Positions 61,985 to 64,000 of a DNA stretch of 64,000 nt are shown here, in pieces (within the stretch, counting starts at the first letter, position 1; the number at the start of each line of letters is the position of its first letter). The stretch is taken from positions 248,001-312,000 of the forward strand of contig NZ_CP036422.1 of assembly GCF_009388985.1 (NCBI RefSeq), written 5' to 3'. This stretch comes from Halioglobus maricola. GTDB lineage: Bacteria; Pseudomonadota; Gammaproteobacteria; Pseudomonadales; Halieaceae. The position numbers and the translations under genes were made by a program. Below the pieces are notes generated by a model. It had not been told where the DNA came from. It did not search any database and worked only from the letters and a program-made list of their open reading frames with translations.

Positions 61985-62617
61985 TCAGGCATCTTTTGGT
62001 TGCCGGCTAATTGGCCGTCCAGCATATTCTTCGTAGAACATAAGGTCGCTAGAGTAAGCTTCTTCAATCTGCCTTCTGGTGTTGGGGGACAGGTTTTCAA
62101 CGGAAATTTTTTGTGGACTCTTGTTAGCGTGAGGCATGTTTGCGTCGAGGTCCAGGTGTTCGCAGACCCGTTTGAAGTCGCTTTGCAAGAATTCATATCG
62201 AATTAGGAAATCCACCATGGGTTTGCCTTTCCCGTTACAGAATCTCAAGTGTTGATCCCTCAGCTGCCATTGCTTGCGGGTAACCCGCCTATTCAGGAAC
62301 TCCTCGATTGTGGAGTCTCCTGTATATTGAGCTGTGCCACGAAAAGCCGACTTTGTGTGGGAGTTATAGATACTCAAAAACCATGATACCGGCTCTCGGA
62401 TCACCCCAAATCTTATGTAGCTTTCAGCGTCACCGAGATACTTCCGGGGCCAGTGATTGATGAATTGACGTTCCAATTCGAGTGCGGACATATGCTTCCC
62501 AGACCGGGTAGTTTTTACATGTATATCTGCGTATTTCCGCAGTGCCGCTTCGATGGATGTTGAGGCGGTTTTGATATTCGCTATAAAAATAAAATTCTTT
62601 TGTCGGGACAGTATCAT
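61985..62617 (-). CDS. Sulfotransferase family protein
   Basis: 210 residues. FIFIANIKTASTSIEAALRKYADI is the PAPS-binding P-loop (KTASTS form), and RFGVIREPVSWFLSIYNSHTK the 3'-phosphate site; RYEFLQSDFKRVCEHLDLD and EAYSSDLMFYEEYAGRP are typical of the sulfotransfer_2/Gal-3-O sulfotransferase-like group. It is 62 bp from the other sulfotransferase-like gene and 21 bp from the second glycosyltransferase, all on the minus strand. Together they suggest a sulfated exopolysaccharide. Confidence 0.85.
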   Translation of the reverse strand: MILSRQKNFIFIANIKTASTSIEAALRKYADIHVKTTRSGKHMSALELERQFINHWPRKYLGDAESYIRFGVIREPVSWFLSIYNSHTKSAFRGTAQYTGDSTIEEFLNRRVTRKQWQLRDQHLRFCNGKGKPMVDFLIRYEFLQSDFKRVCEHLDLDANMPHANKSPQKISVENLSPNTRRQIEEAYSSDLMFYEEYAGRPISRQPKDA

Positions 62618-62638
62618 CGAATAACTCTATTCAGGAGG

Positions 62639-63961
62639 TCAGTGCGCCAGCGATTGGTAGACTGCGTTGAGCCGCTGATTGACCACCGTTGGAGAGAAAT
62701 TCTTCGCTCGGGTCAGACCTTTCTCACTCATTGAGGCCAGGTCGCTGCCTATAAGCAGGTTGTTGATGCCGTGGCGAATCGCCTGCGTATCATAGGGGTC
62801 AACTTGGAGTGCTGCGCCGTGACTGATTTCGCCAAGAGATCCATTGTCAGAAGTCAGCACGGGCGTGCCAAGTGTCATTGCTTCGAGAACGGGGAGGCCG
62901 AAGCCCTCATACAGAGAGGGAAACAGTAGTGCCCTCGCACCCCGGATCAGTGAGATAACGTTGGCGAAGGCAACGTAATCCAATCGGATAACACGCCTGG
63001 ACTTAAGGATCTTTTCTCCTTGAATGCTAAAATGGGATGTGAGTTCCTGATCCCATGAGGAGAGTTCATTCTCAGCCAGCCAGGCATCTGACCCAACCAT
63101 GACTAATGGAAAAGTGCTGTCACTTCCCAGGAAAGCCTCAAGAAGCCGGCCCACATTTTTTTTGGGCTCTATGGCGCCGAGATAGAGAAAGTACTCGCCT
63201 CTTTTCAGGCCGTACATGTTGTTCAGTAAGTTAGTGAGTTCATGTCTTGAAGACGAAGTGAATTTTTCTGGGAAACTAACCGACTGGTAGGTGTTATGAA
63301 CAAGACTGCTTTGCGCGCCTAGCAGGGTGCAGATGTCTCTTTTTGAATTCTCCGATACCGTTACTACTGCATCAGCAGTGGCAACGATTTTCTGGCAAAG
63401 CCCCAGATAGGACTGTTTGTCATCCAGGGTGGTAAACGGTAGCTTTAGCGGAACGAGATCATGAATAGTATATATATTTCGCGCGCCTGCTATGCGCAAT
63501 GGAAGTGGATAAGTCCAGTGCGCGATGTCTGGGGGGTCGTCGAGCTTGATAGTGATAAAGCGCCCTGTCACTCGAAAGTACACCAGGCTGGCATAATAAA
63601 GGTGGGGAGCGTTGTAGATATGATCGTAGCTGGGTAATCGTGATTCTATGTGCTGGCTCAGGACCTGGCCCTTAACGGGAATGTAGTCTGGGCTAACATG
63701 GCCGGTCGCCGTTGCAACAACGGACTTGAGTCGTGTAAAGAAGTGGTCGAAGCTGGCTCCTGCCAACATGCGAGCGTCGGGGTGATCGAAAAAGAGAACT
63801 TCTTTGAGAAACTCATTCTGAGTTTTGGCCATGGGGACATCATAAAGAACGCTAACTTCGTGTCCCATGTCCTTCAGAGATCTGGAGAGGTTGCGGGCAT
63901 AGGTCGCCACTCCTGTTCCTTTTGTAAGCGCCAGATTGTAAGCATCTATCATTACTTTCAT
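62639..63961 (-). CDS. Glycosyltransferase family 4 protein
   Basis: 440 residues from ATG 63961. MKVMIDAYNLALTKGTGVATYARNLSRSLKDMGHEVSVLYD begins the GT-B fold; IYTIHDLVPLKLPF and KIVATADAVVTVSENSKRDI are in the N-terminal half, and YLGAIEPKKNVGRLLEAF with SLYEGFGLPVLEAMTLGTPVLTSD (E-x7-E) in the C-terminal half. It lies first in a minus-strand operon with the two sulfotransferase-like genes. The start of this operon is near the window edge, so more polysaccharide genes may lie beyond it. Confidence 0.92.
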   Translation of the reverse strand: MKVMIDAYNLALTKGTGVATYARNLSRSLKDMGHEVSVLYDVPMAKTQNEFLKEVLFFDHPDARMLAGASFDHFFTRLKSVVATATGHVSPDYIPVKGQVLSQHIESRLPSYDHIYNAPHLYYASLVYFRVTGRFITIKLDDPPDIAHWTYPLPLRIAGARNIYTIHDLVPLKLPFTTLDDKQSYLGLCQKIVATADAVVTVSENSKRDICTLLGAQSSLVHNTYQSVSFPEKFTSSSRHELTNLLNNMYGLKRGEYFLYLGAIEPKKNVGRLLEAFLGSDSTFPLVMVGSDAWLAENELSSWDQELTSHFSIQGEKILKSRRVIRLDYVAFANVISLIRGARALLFPSLYEGFGLPVLEAMTLGTPVLTSDNGSLGEISHGAALQVDPYDTQAIRHGINNLLIGSDLASMSEKGLTRAKNFSPTVVNQRLNAVYQSLAH

Positions 63962-64000
63962 GAGAAAAACATTGTTACCTCGGGTAGACTCAGTACTAAT

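Noticed and set aside
1..64000. tRNA, rRNA, CRISPR, insertion sequence, phage or integron features
   Set aside because: No cloverleaf-type sequence, direct-repeat array, transposase or integrase reading frame was found. The only direct repeats are the 11-bp block at 45474-45517 and the coding EPPV repeat at 19810-19851.

Overview
The window looks like a chromosomal segment of a marine or aquatic gammaproteobacterium, most like the OM60/NOR5 (Halieaceae) type of hydrocarbon-, lipid- and steroid-oxidising heterotroph. That placement is inferred from gene content: four large TonB-dependent receptors of the EEVIVTA type, two cytochromes P450 (one CYP153-like), two secreted sulfatases, many short-chain dehydrogenases, a CsrA and a sigma-54 activator. 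I see no tRNA, rRNA, CRISPR array, insertion sequence or phage gene. Coding density is high: no gap between genes exceeds 300 bases.

Layout. 1-460: 5' part of a dihydrodipicolinate-reductase-like dehydrogenase that leaves the window. 716-3220: TonB-dependent receptor behind a palindrome/promoter. 3333-8803: a group of genes often seen with photolyases (DUF2892, DUF3833 lipoprotein, extended SDR, DUF523-DUF1722 protein, a cysteine-rich 59-residue protein coupled to a C-factor-like SDR, and an SDR-DUF2867 protein). The DASH cryptochrome itself is about 31 kb further on (39464-40762). 8844-13535: PPOX-type flavoprotein, sulfatase, DUF1499 lipoprotein, DUF547 protein, second dihydrodipicolinate-reductase-like enzyme. 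13732-17662: sigma-54 activator, a 27-bp palindrome, a near-consensus sigma-54 promoter, a CsrA with an insertion, a 57-residue basic ORF and a P450. 17695-23770: lipoprotein-type SAM methyltransferase, AlkB dioxygenase, penicillin-acylase-family lipoprotein and an alpha/beta hydrolase lipoprotein. 23813-25731: DUF1254/DUF1214 protein and a VOC protein.

26017-32543: hyuA-hyuB-TonB receptor operon closed by a strong terminator; 32612-37777: two more TonB receptors on the minus strand. 38029-45417: amidase, DASH cryptochrome, a beta-helix/diheme cytochrome fusion, S4 protein, glutaredoxin, DUF6482 and Nei. 45589-49574: second sulfatase behind four 11-bp direct repeats, a GPH-type transporter and an SDR. 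49651-58631: CYP153-like P450, F420-type reductase-like protein, DUF3820, a TetR repressor divergent from a phytanoyl-CoA-dioxygenase-like/TPP-enzyme operon with clear operators, DoxX, an old-yellow-enzyme-like reductase and a beta-lactamase-fold hydrolase. 58784-63961: surface-polysaccharide genes (two GT4 glycosyltransferases, FkbM methyltransferase, two sulfotransferase-like proteins), visibly richer in A+T than the rest.

The gene set describes uptake of large or hydrophobic molecules through the outer membrane (TonB receptors), removal of sulfate or acyl groups in the periplasm (sulfatases, acylase, hydrolases) and oxidation in the cytoplasm (P450s, SDRs, PhyH/TPP pair, hydantoinase). The two most unusual units are the sigma-54/palindrome/CsrA-variant/57-residue ORF/P450 circuit (13732-17662) and the TetR-controlled PhyH-TPP operon (52160-55672), which resembles the two central enzymes of alpha-oxidation. 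All functional statements are read from sequence motifs; no database search was possible.
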